Below, in pieces: positions 20,546-29,935 of a DNA stretch of 64,000 bases (the stretch's first letter is position 1; each line of letters begins with the position of its first letter). The translations under genes were made by a program, and so were the position numbers. Source of the stretch: Larix kaempferi (Eukaryota; Streptophyta; Pinopsida; Pinales; Pinaceae); the NCBI GenBank assembly GCA_027924585.1, contig BSBM01000753.1, positions 19,761,501-19,825,500 of the forward strand, given 5' to 3'. The notes under the pieces were generated by a model. That model was given only the letters and a program-made list of their open reading frames with translations. It had not been told where the DNA came from and searched no databases.

Positions 20546-22249
20546 CAGGAAGGCCAGTGCCATAGTGAAAGAGAATTTAAAGTTGATGATTACATGAGTG
20601 CATATCATGCAACCATCGCATTCCATGAGACCACATTTTGTTCAAACATTTTGCCAAACAATTGGCGTGCATATGGAACAACATTGAACAACAAGCATTA
20701 GTTCAATAATATTGATGCCATTATCCACTTCTGGCTTAGTATCAATATAACCTCTGTACTGAGTTGGAGGCAAGAAGGAAGAAGCTTCCATCCCAATCGT
20801 GTTGTAGAGTATCTCCATGTCGGGAAGGAGGGATTTCTCGGATCTCCCTATCTCCTTTTTTTTCCATAGTTAACTTGCGGTCCTCCTTGGCCACAATTTT
20901 GCATAGGACTGCATAGAAATGTTAAGGGGTTTAATACAATAGCAAGGATAAAAAATTCATGTACTAAGTCATAGCATTCTGTGTCGAGGAACTTTATCTA
21001 GAAGTCACAAAACTTTGAGGGTATATTGATTTGTTCAATACCTTGATTTTATCTCAAGCAATCTATTCAAGTGATATGAAGACAGATCCATTCAACGAAT
21101 TGTTTTCCTTGAACACAACCATGCACAGATAGATCACCCTTAAGATCACCTTGAAAGGTATAGCGATTTATGTTTCAAAAGAGAAGATCTGCAAATTCAA
21201 ACCAACGATTTTCCTCTAAAACACCTAGCGACATTCTTAACGATCGAAGGATTAATCTGAATAAAAAATCCACAGATTGTGTGAGAAAATCTAGACTTGG
21301 CCATGGATCCAACTAGAAAGAATCTTCCACAATCTGCCTAAGAATCCATTGTAGAAAAGGGAGACAAGATCTCCAATTCCACTTAGGGTTTGAAAAAGAA
21401 GGGTAAACAACAATAGAATAAGGAAAGCACTTTGATCTCCTCAAGCCATTGTCATGAAATTTTCACATTTTAGTGCAAAAAATAATAGATTTTTCCCATC
21501 TTAAAATGTCTTTTATTTTGGTTTTGTTTTTTGGTGGGTAAGTTTATTAAGTTGTTATAATCAAAGAACCATGTAAATATTGTTTTTTTAAAAGACAAAA
21601 TTTAAGAAAACTTCCAAAAGCTTCATATTAAGAAGAGTCCATTTCTTTTTCTTGGAATTAACTAATTTCCAAAGATTGTTTAGCTGACACTCAAACAAAA
21701 TCGAGCCATCCATAACAAGGTCACGGTTGTATTTAGTGATGGGTGTCTCATTTCCCCATTTCCAATGCTTCCACCATGTCAAATGGCCTTGAAAACCCAA
21801 CTTAAGTATAAGATCATCTAGAATCAATCCTTGAGATAAGATTGAGTGATTTGGGATTTCGAGTTGATTTCTAAAGGCCACAATCACACTTACAATCAAT
21901 TTAATATGGACACAATCCATATCACTATCGGAACAAGGGTTTCATATCCACTTTTGTGTTGTCAAGTTTAAGGACACGTGTTTTGAGCTGATACTTATGG
22001 CCAAGTGGGAATTCAAGGTCTATGATCCTGAGATTTAAGAAAATCAACTATAGATGGGATACTTTAATAATGACACAACAAAAACCTTGCAGTCCATTCA
22101 CTAAAGTCTAAACACACAAGTCCTATAAATGATGGAATTTACCTTCATGACTAGTTTGGCACTAACATCACAAAAACATTCATACATAGCTGAAAGACAT
22201 AAATAAAAGATTTCATAAAACAATTTTGACCTGATTATCCTCATAATCT
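20546..22249. other. Unassigned DNA
   Basis: No gene recognised. A minus-strand frame of 110 codons at 21588-21920 (contains GHLTWWKHWKWGNETP) is open but resembles nothing I know and lacks context. Otherwise AT-rich. Confidence 0.5.
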
Positions 22250-22436
22250 TTTACCAATTCTTGTTCACTAAGGAAAGTTGGTGGATAGAACTAGGGTTGG
22301 ACTGTAATGAGAAACCCTCCACCTATTAAAAGACATAGTGAAATGTCTTAAGAACCCACCATAGGCTAAGCCACGACCTCAACAAGAAAATGGATCCTTG
22401 TGGCATGTGGGACTGAGAAGAAAAAATGTGAGTGCC
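22250..22436. repeat. Host tandem repeat, part split by the gypsy element
   Basis: This segment and its continuation at 32764-32810 form one copy of a diverged tandem repeat. The second copy lies at about 32812-33180. Shared landmarks are ACTAAGGAAAGTTGG / ACCAAGGAAAGTGGG, GAACTAGGGTTGGA / GAACTAGAGTTGGA, CGACCTCAACAAGAAAATGG / CGAGACCTCAATAAGAAAAT and GCCTTCCAACTAAAAC. The gypsy element interrupted it at GTGCC. Confidence 0.75.
22432..22436. repeat. Left 5-bp target duplication of gypsy G1
   Basis: GTGCC, repeated at 32759-32763. Joining across the element gives GTGCCTTCCAACTAAAAC, which matches the neighbouring repeat copy near 33120. Confidence 0.95.
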
Positions 22437-23161
22437 TGTTAACACCTAAAAAGTGCTCACTAGCTCATTCCCTTACTCACATGACCCATTTGTCCACTTT
22501 TCCACCATCTGAGCCTCTGAAACCAACAAAAGGTCACCAAAAGACCTTAGTACACCCCTTTTTCCATTAAAAAAGATTATTTTTCCAAGAAAATCATAAA
22601 AAACCCTCAAAAAGGGTCCAAATTCCCAAAAATATTAAAAAGGGAATTAAAATATTATTTTTATTCAAAAAAGGAAAAAGGAGGGAAAATTACCTAAACC
22701 ATGTTGGTCAATACTATTGGTTTCCACAAAACCACAAATGGTATTCCTCACCACCAAAACCTATAAAAAGGTGGTAGGGGCTCCTCATTTCAGATCCTTC
22801 CATTATCTCATCCTTATGCTACTGAAATCTCCCCTGAGCACTTTTAGCCATTGAAGCAACCTTGGAGAAAGAGACCTATTGGAGTTTGGAGCTACTCATC
22901 TTGGGAGTTGATCAACATCAACCTTCACCATTGAAGGTAATATCGCAAGCACTTGCTTGCCTCCCACTTTTCAATACAAAAAATTATTTATTATGTTTCT
23001 TGTTCTTGATTTTGAAATGTTTACATTATTTGCTTAGATTCTTGTTTAGATCCATGAAAAGTATTGTTTATTTAGTTTATTGTTTTTATTTCTATTGAAA
23101 CTGCTACTACTAGTTAGTAGGTGCCCATAGCACTAAGCTTGGTTGCAAAACCGAGCCAACA
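22437..23161 (+). repeat. 5' LTR of gypsy G1
   Basis: Starts TGTTAACACC, ends GAGCCAACA; 725 bp. A TATA-like CCTATAAAAAGG lies near 22760, a plausible core promoter. The 78-codon frame near its end recurs in the 3' LTR and is not a gene. Confidence 0.95.
22759..22772 (+). promoter_or_regulatory. TATA-box candidate in G1 LTR
   Basis: CCTATAAAAAGGTGG in the central part of the LTR is the best TATA match, consistent with a U3/R junction shortly downstream. The same string is in the 3' LTR. Confidence 0.55.
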
Positions 23162-23166
23162 GTTTT

Positions 23167-23179
23167 TGGCGACTCCGCT
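23167..23179 (+). promoter_or_regulatory. Primer-binding site of gypsy G1
   Basis: TGGCGACTCCGCT lies five bases after the LTR end. Sites beginning TGGCGACTCC occur in plant Tat/Ogre elements and are attributed to tRNA-Arg; I cannot check the tRNA match here. Confidence 0.75.
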
Positions 23180-23389
23180 TTGGTTTGAACTTTAGATCTC
23201 TAGCTTTGCCATTAAATCTTAGTTTTTATGAATTTTTAACCTTTAGATCCATAGATCTACCATCTTAGACAGCAGATCCATTGCTGTTCTGAGATTTGGC
23301 CCCATAAACAGCCCTAAATTTTCAATTTTCGGGTTCGTTTCTCGGTTTCCGTGCACGGCTTCCGCCTCGCGGATTTTTTACAGACAGTC

Positions 23390-23663
23390 GCGCGGCCCAT
23401 CGCGACTTTTCTGCCTTTTTCCGCGCGGTCCATCGCGGATTTTTTACAGACAGTCGCGCGGTCCATCGCGACTTTTCTGCATTTTTCCGCGCTGCTCATC
23501 GCGGCTGTGCGGCCAAAACCTGCGCGGCTCATCGCGACTGTGCGGCCAAAACCCGCGCGGTCCATCGCGACTGTGCGGCCAAAACCCGCGCGGTCCATCG
23601 CGACTGTGCTGCCAAAACCCGCGCGGCCCATCGCGGCTGTTCGTCCAAAACCCGCGCGGCTGA
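23390..23663. repeat. 33-bp GC-rich tandem array in G1 leader
   Basis: Eight consecutive 33-bp units start at 23390, 23423, 23456, 23489, 23522, 23555, 23588 and 23621, with a partial unit at 23654 and a degenerate one before 23390. The unit begins GCGCGG(T/C)CCATCGCGACT and ends in CCAAAACCC or a TTTT-rich variant. CpG density is far above the surroundings. Because the period is a multiple of three, frames stay open on both strands; I do not treat these as proteins. Confidence 0.95.
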
Positions 23664-25190
23664 ATTTTTTCATTCGGCCATCCCGATTTTGAAAAATATT
23701 TTTTACTGTACTTTTGCCCATAGCACATTTTTTACAGTACTAAATTCTGCATAGTTTACAGATTTGAAAATTTTTTTACTATTTAAAAATGCATACCTAG
23801 AAATCTTTTTAAAAATTTTCAAGAAAGTGAAAGAAAGACTCATTTTGCATTCTTTATCTAGATTCAAATTTTTTCTTGTTTACTTCTTTAGAATCTTGCC
23901 CTTAGCAATTTTTATTGAAACGAAGAAATCCATTTATTTCTTTTAAAAAGGAGTTTATTATTTGCTTTCATAAATCCAAGAAATCCTTTATTTTTTGAAA
24001 AAGCATATTAATTCCTTTTAGTGAAAAAAGTCTTAAATATTTGCTTTGTATTTTCGAAAAGTCCTTTATTTTTTGAAAATTTCCCTTAAAGCATTTAATT
24101 TTTTCAAGTTCAATTTACAACACCTCACGTGCACTCACACGATCACTTAATTGAACTAAGCCTTAAAACGTACCTTAATTTGAACACACTTTTAACCCCA
24201 CTTGGGGAACACTAAAAGAATTCTTGTAGCTAGGTAGTATTGGGGGGATAGGTGTTCCAATAACACCCCTCAGTTCATACATCTGAGACATAGAAGTTGT
24301 CCAATTAGGGAGCTAAAATCTCTTAGTACTTTTTGGCGCGGTCACAACCGGTTTGTGGGAAGGCCTCTCCCTTAGGAGGGTTGAAGTCGCGAGGATGGTT
24401 CCGGAAGCCTGAGTGGGATACCGAAACCCATTCAGTAACCGAAGGGCTACCATTCGCAGTTCTCGGGATATCCCTGTATTGGGATATTGCGATCAAAGGA
24501 CCAAACGGCAGATTTACCTTTTCTCGACGCGTCATGAACGGAGTATCCTAGTAGCCTGTCTTTTTAGGATTGATTACCCGGTGTCCCTCCCGGTAGGGGG
24601 ATATCTAGCCGTGGTCTCTACATTCATATTGTCTGACTTGGATTTCATCACCTTGCAGAGGATATCGTCTGTTTGAGTCACAATACTTTTAGATTAGGTG
24701 TTTGCATGATCTTTACCACCTTTTGAGTCTAGTTACACCTATTTTTTTTCTAGGAGCCGCTTGCATGTTGGTATTCTGACCGGTTGTTGCATTCCTCCAT
24801 TTATTGTAGCACAGCTGCTAGGATAAGTGCACTTTTTGAGGATTGATTTTTTGGCCTGTGAGCCTTATTTTTTCACTCCCCTTCTTGCACCCTTGGTTGC
24901 ATTAGGGTTTTGAGTCTTTTACATATATATCACCACCTGATACTCAAAACAATTTTTTACATAAAAAACATATTCTCACCATTGAGAATTCTAGACGTTC
25001 TCGTCGTCTACAGGGCGAACTCCCAAAGTTTAGTCCACTTGGCTCTCCACGTCACGGACGCAGAGCATTATCCCTTGATTCGACACATCGTCAATCAATT
25101 AGACGGTCATCCGATTCTGACATACCCCACTTCACCTTTGATTTGGAGGTAGAATCCGAAAACCCCACCGAGTTACCACCAACCACAAGT
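23664..25190 (+). other. Untranslated leader of gypsy G1
   Basis: About 1.5 kb between the tandem array and gag without a convincing frame. From about 24400 to 24670 it has recurring GGATAT/GATATC pieces (GGGATATCCC, GGGATATTGCG, GGGATATCTAG, GGATATCGTC), which suggest local folding. Long leaders of this kind are usual in Tat-like elements and may hold packaging signals. Confidence 0.6.
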
Positions 25191-26351
25191 ATGTCTGGAA
25201 CACCAGATGATCCACAATTTACACTAACCATAGGTCAGACATCCGCAGACCCTTCTGCGGGAGTACCGTCCATGGCAACAACCACCCCCTTGGGTATGCC
25301 CAATATGGGTAACACTCCACATTCAGGAATGCCTAGCACAGGACCACCACCTGTCATGGGCATGCCCAACATGGGGGTCATACCCCCTTCGGTTTCCACA
25401 AACCCTATCCCAGGAATCCCTAGTGCGATTCCTAACCCAAGTGTAACTCCTGTTGCACTTGGGAGCGCGATCCCAGGGATCCCTAGTGCGATTCCTAACC
25501 CAAGTGTAACTCATGTTGCACTTGGTGGTGCTATACCAGGCATCCCTAGTGCGATTCCTAACCCAAGTGTAACTCATGTTGCACTTGGGAGCGCTAACCC
25601 ATATCAGGCCACACCTGTTGGAGGGCACATACCCTCCATACCTAGCATACCTATAGGCGCTACTGGACCCCTACACCATACCACTATGGCTAGGCAAGTC
25701 CCGGTTCCGGTCACCACATCCGCTAGTCTACCATACATGGAAAGTCTCAACCTGCCAGATTTAGCTAGGCTCACAAATGACCCCATCAGACATGATCCTG
25801 CTTGGCCCCATATGCCCACTAAGCTTCCCTCTGACATCCCTAAGTTCGAGGGTAAGGCTGGAGAAGACCCCCAAAATCACATCATGTCCTTCCATTTATG
25901 GTGTTCCTCAAACTCCATAGTGGATGACTCAATCCGCCTACGGCTTTTACAACGCACCTTCACTGGCTCCGCAGCCAAATGGTATATCGAGCAACCCCAT
26001 GGGACGCATTCCACATTTACCTCCCTTGCCTCCACCTTTCTACAATTCTTCCAGCTACCCGTCCGCTACGATGCGGGCGTCGAGATCCTACTGTCTTGCA
26101 GACAGAACACGGCCACGTATATCACTGACCATATTCATGATTGGCGTCGGCGCCGAAGCCTATGCAAGATCAAATTAGACGACCGAATCTTTTTAGACTG
26201 GTTCCTTAAATCCCTCCTTCCTCTCATTGCGAAGGATGTAGCATCTGAAAGACCCCAGTCTGAGGAGGAGGCCATCCTTAAGGCCCAACAGTTTGATCTT
26301 ATCTATGCCCAGTCAGGTTACCTATACACGATCATACCTGACGCCCCATGA
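25191..26351 (+). CDS. gag: Gag of gypsy G1
   Basis: Capsid-type structural protein, 386 codons from ATG 25191 (MSGTPDDPQFTL). An upstream in-frame stop at 25138-25140 excludes a much earlier start. The N-terminal part is Pro/Gly/Ser/Ile-rich and holds three perfect-length 21-residue repeats (IPGIPSAIPNPSVT...) at 25407-25595. The retrotransposon gag domain follows: KLPSDIPKFEGKAGEDPQNH, LRLLQRTFTGSAAKWYIEQP and HDWRRRRSL. It ends with a TGA at 26349-26351, after which the same frame stays open, so this stop probably truncates a longer gag. Particles made from it could package the element if a partner supplies polymerase. Confidence 0.88.
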   Translation: MSGTPDDPQFTLTIGQTSADPSAGVPSMATTTPLGMPNMGNTPHSGMPSTGPPPVMGMPNMGVIPPSVSTNPIPGIPSAIPNPSVTPVALGSAIPGIPSAIPNPSVTHVALGGAIPGIPSAIPNPSVTHVALGSANPYQATPVGGHIPSIPSIPIGATGPLHHTTMARQVPVPVTTSASLPYMESLNLPDLARLTNDPIRHDPAWPHMPTKLPSDIPKFEGKAGEDPQNHIMSFHLWCSSNSIVDDSIRLRLLQRTFTGSAAKWYIEQPHGTHSTFTSLASTFLQFFQLPVRYDAGVEILLSCRQNTATYITDHIHDWRRRRSLCKIKLDDRIFLDWFLKSLLPLIAKDVASERPQSEEEAILKAQQFDLIYAQSGYLYTIIPDAP

Positions 26352-27408
26352 GGTGACTCTGCACGCGGTGACACACCGGGGGCATCACATGCCGCTGATG
26401 GCATTATTGGCCAAATTACACCGCAAGCAAAACCTTTCAGTATGGTGAGCACCATGCCCGCCCCAGACCTTTCTAGGGCTACATCTAGTTCCGGGGTGAC
26501 AACTTCTTATGCTCCAACAAACCAGACCCATCACGTTCATGGACCCTCTTGTCCACAACATTGTTATGGCCAAGCGCCATCAGCATACGTACCCCCTACA
26601 TACTATGCTCACCCTACGATACAAAACCCCATGCAGTTCCAACAACAGCCCATGCATTACCCACAACCGGTTGCACCGGCTAACCTCACACCTCCACCAG
26701 CTCAGGGGTACCAACAACCCCAGCAGGCAACTGGACCACCTCCAGCTCCACCTGCATACTATCCACCGCAACCTGCTCCCGCACCTGTGGCTCCTCAGAA
26801 TCCCCCTAATGCTTAAGGGCATGTGTACGCACAACAACATCAGCCCCAGTACCAAAATAACCAACGCAACCAGGGTGGGCAACCCAACCGCGGAAGAGGA
26901 TGCAACCGTGGAAACAATCAAAACCGTAACCAAGCTCCACAACCTACCCATCCTCCGCAAGACAATAACGCGGCGCCCGCTCATCAGAATCCTGATCGGC
27001 CACCTAAGCAACCCAAAAATGCTAATTTACGAACAAACCATCCTTGTTCCATTTGCGGTGTCTATGGCCACTATACCCACGCTTGCCCACATCTGGAGCG
27101 AGCTCGACAACTATGGACAAATGACACCCATCGTCAAGGGCAGGCGGCTCCTCAGCCACCACCCAACCCCCCACCACCCCCACAACAACCTTTGGTCCTC
27201 CAAAACCCTTTTCCAACACAGGGAGTGGTAAACACTCAGCCGTTAGCCCCCCAACAGGGCAACGTGCAACCACAACAAATAACTTACACAGCTCCTGATC
27301 AACCCATGTTTGATTCAGGCACCCACCACTTATTGATGATGTCCACCGCTGACGTCAATATCCAAACCCGTCGGAATCAATACGGACCGACTTCTGAAGC
27401 CCCCCCCC
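26352..27408 (+). pseudogene. G1 nucleocapsid segment, in frame with gag
   Basis: The gag frame continues here, broken only by TGA at its start and TAA at 26814-26816. It is very rich in Pro and Gln and contains a zinc knuckle CX2CX4HX4C at 27045-27086 (CSICGVYGHYTHAC), the usual RNA-binding element. It runs to a C9 run at 27400-27408, where coding sense passes to the -1 frame. Whether the C run is a mutation, a sequencing error or a slip site cannot be decided from one copy. Confidence 0.75.
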
Positions 27409-27448
27409 TGCTGAAAAGGATACTAATGCTAATCCCACTGATCATACA

Positions 27449-29935
27449 TTGCGTATACCTCAGGTTCCACTTGATGGCGCTTCTAAAGCACCTCGCTTCC
27501 CCCTTCGCCGAATCAACAACAACCCCAATGCACGGGCTGCGTCCAATTACAACATTGTAGATGACTTAGCTCAATCTCCCGCAGCCATGTCTGCGTTAGA
27601 AGTCTTAAAAACCTGTCCTACTCAGCGCAAGACTTTACTTTCCGCCATTGGGGCGATTGACCCAAATGATTCGAACTTGATGACCTTTGATTTAGACCAA
27701 TCTGAACCACGGCTGCCTTCTACCATAGCAGTCCAAGTTTCTGTTTCTATTCGGAATCTTGTCATCCATCGATGTATCATCGACGAGGGTGCATCCACAT
27801 GTGTCATGTCCACTTTTGTTTGGAAAAAGTTGGGATCCCCTACTCTCCAGCAGTCCACCACTGCATTACGAGCCTACGACGGCCGTTCGGCTCAACCCCA
27901 AGGTCTTTTAGCCAATGTCCCTGTCCAGCTGGCGGGTAAAACCGTGCTCATTGACATTGAGGTCATCAATGCCCAAATAGACTATAACCTTTTACTTGGT
28001 CGCAACTACATGTATGCCATGCGGGCTGTTGCCTCATCCGTATTTCGCACCATGCAGTTCCCCCATGAGGGACGCGTGGTCAAGGTCGACCAGCTCACCT
28101 ATTACGATCCCAAGGCCCCCGCCACACCTGAAAATGTTCTCCCCATGGTTGAACAACCTGTTTGTGATGCAACTACCTCATTCAATTCCTCGGTAGGACC
28201 CAGAATTTACTCCGAGGTGCCGATGACCTCTACATTCCAGGTCATTCCACCACCGTCACCGGAGACCCACGTCGCTAACCTCTGCACCCTTTCACAAACA
28301 CCCGGTAATCAACCCTCCTTGTTACCCAAACCACCATTGGTCCCTAGTCACATTGGGGTTACACCCATCCACACAATCCCCTTTCTATTTCCTCCTTCGG
28401 GTGTAGTAAGCTCCCCGGTTATGGCTACCCTTAGTCTACCCGGGTTAACATTGGGATTACCCGTGTGGTATGTTTCACCTCCAGTTCCACCGCTGACACC
28501 AAATGTCATCCTGCAACCGGTGCAACCCATTGTTACTTCTACCCAACCACCTCTCGGTATCACTACTCCTCCGTCGTCAACGAATCCTCCCCCTCTTATC
28601 AAGCCCACTGGGGGCAGAGGTCCACAACCATACACTGCTATACCACCTCCTAAGGCGGTTAAACCTCCCCCCGTGTTTCGTGCTCCTCCCAAATGCTCGT
28701 TGTGTGATGAGTTAGGCCATCCAACTCATCAGTGTCCACAGTTACCTGCATTGCAGGAACACATGCAAATGCTGGACGACGACCCCAACATCCCGGTGGT
28801 CAAGCTCGATCCAAACCCTATGCCTCGTGATAAATCACTGCGTACCAACCACCCATGTGCGATATGCGGTATTTACGGCCACTACTCCCACAACTGTCCT
28901 GACATCCCAGACTACAGAGCAGCTCTCTATGAGATGAACAATTTGGACCTAGAGACGGCACCCCCTACTATCGAGGAGATCTACCCTCCCGCGTCATCCT
29001 CATCCGGAGAGATTAACACCATCTACATGATCTCTTCGACTACCACTACCTCATCACTCGATTTGACCACTCAAAGCTCCCGCAATGATGAAGAGGTTCT
29101 TGAGACTCCTACTACCTTTGATTATCCCGGGGAAGACATGCACCATCGTCCATACTTCCTCCTGGAAGAGACTTCATCCACCACCGCTACCCAATCCGCG
29201 GTTGAGTCCAAGGATTTCCTTCCTACTAAAATTGACTGGTTAACGGATCCCATGGCCGTTATTTCTCCCGTCATCCACATTGACATCTCTGACCCACTTG
29301 GTGCCCTTCATACCATCACATTAGGAACCTCCCACAGTGAGCATGAGATCGGAGAATACCAACAACTGTTCCAAGAATTCACTGATGTCTTTACTTGGTC
29401 AGATACTGAAATGCCTGGCCTTGACCCCGCCATTTATACAATCTCCACTGGATACCCCTCTGTCCGGTCGGCCCCTTCCATTGATCCCTTTGACACGCAG
29501 GTTCAACACTTTCAAATCGACCAGGAAACCACATGTCCACAACATGGGGGCAGGCCCAAAACCTTGCCTACTCATCATCATTGTGATCCTCGTCGGAGAT
29601 ACTGGGTGCATCCACCCCACAACGGGAATCCCCCATCATCATATCGTCACTTCAGTATGCCACCACGACCCACAACCTCATGGTATAACACCCCGCCAGC
29701 AGTTGCTCAATGCCCTATTGATCTCTCTCTGAGACAACATCTGCACCACATTGACACCTCTGATTTAGGGGGCATAATAGATTACCTCGACCCCGGGATA
29801 GGGGGCATGATCAATCATTTTGAACCTTCCCCATCATCTCTATCTCAACACCTCAATGAGCCCATCGTTCAAACCAACACATATGTGATCCACAATCACA
29901 AACCCCATGCACATAGCATGGGGGCAGGTCATTAA
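27449..29935 (+). CDS. G1 protease with two extra zinc knuckles, polymerase missing
   Basis: An 828-codon open frame with no internal ATG-defined start; it is probably the continuation of gag after the C9 run. NYNIVDDLAQSPAAMSALEV precedes an aspartic protease: IIDEGASTCVMS at about 27776 (active Asp at 27782), then IDYNLLLGRNYMYAM as the closing motif. A 350-residue Pro/Thr/Ser-rich spacer follows, then two knuckles at 28694-28735 and 28856-28897. EYQQLFQEFTDVFTW and EMPGLDPAIY are the segment that normally sits just before reverse transcriptase, but the polymerase does not follow; the frame drifts into His/Pro-rich sequence and ends. So a deletion removed reverse transcriptase to integrase while keeping the frame open. 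Confidence 0.85.
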   Translation: MRIPQVPLDGASKAPRFPLRRINNNPNARAASNYNIVDDLAQSPAAMSALEVLKTCPTQRKTLLSAIGAIDPNDSNLMTFDLDQSEPRLPSTIAVQVSVSIRNLVIHRCIIDEGASTCVMSTFVWKKLGSPTLQQSTTALRAYDGRSAQPQGLLANVPVQLAGKTVLIDIEVINAQIDYNLLLGRNYMYAMRAVASSVFRTMQFPHEGRVVKVDQLTYYDPKAPATPENVLPMVEQPVCDATTSFNSSVGPRIYSEVPMTSTFQVIPPPSPETHVANLCTLSQTPGNQPSLLPKPPLVPSHIGVTPIHTIPFLFPPSGVVSSPVMATLSLPGLTLGLPVWYVSPPVPPLTPNVILQPVQPIVTSTQPPLGITTPPSSTNPPPLIKPTGGRGPQPYTAIPPPKAVKPPPVFRAPPKCSLCDELGHPTHQCPQLPALQEHMQMLDDDPNIPVVKLDPNPMPRDKSLRTNHPCAICGIYGHYSHNCPDIPDYRAALYEMNNLDLETAPPTIEEIYPPASSSSGEINTIYMISSTTTTSSLDLTTQSSRNDEEVLETPTTFDYPGEDMHHRPYFLLEETSSTTATQSAVESKDFLPTKIDWLTDPMAVISPVIHIDISDPLGALHTITLGTSHSEHEIGEYQQLFQEFTDVFTWSDTEMPGLDPAIYTISTGYPSVRSAPSIDPFDTQVQHFQIDQETTCPQHGGRPKTLPTHHHCDPRRRYWVHPPHNGNPPSSYRHFSMPPRPTTSWYNTPPAVAQCPIDLSLRQHLHHIDTSDLGGIIDYLDPGIGGMINHFEPSPSSLSQHLNEPIVQTNTYVIHNHKPHAHSMGAGH

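Noticed and set aside
23390-23663. CRISPR-like array.
   Set aside because: Units are contiguous with no spacers, and the context is a plant retrotransposon.
23314-23728. Repeat-rich proteins on both strands (RAGFGRTVAMD-type and KPARSIATVRP-type).
   Set aside because: They are translations of the 33-bp array, open in all frames because 33 is a multiple of three, and lie in the untranslated leader.
27400-27560. A conserved programmed -1 frameshift between nucleocapsid and protease in both gypsy elements (C9 run at 27400-27408; C7 run at 62754-62760).
   Set aside because: Both elements do shift -1 at a C run, but at non-equivalent points. The landmark HLLMMSTADVNIQTRR lies before the shift in G1, whereas its counterpart HVLMVCNDMINLNTRS lies after it in G2. 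Independent homopolymer indels or read errors explain this better.
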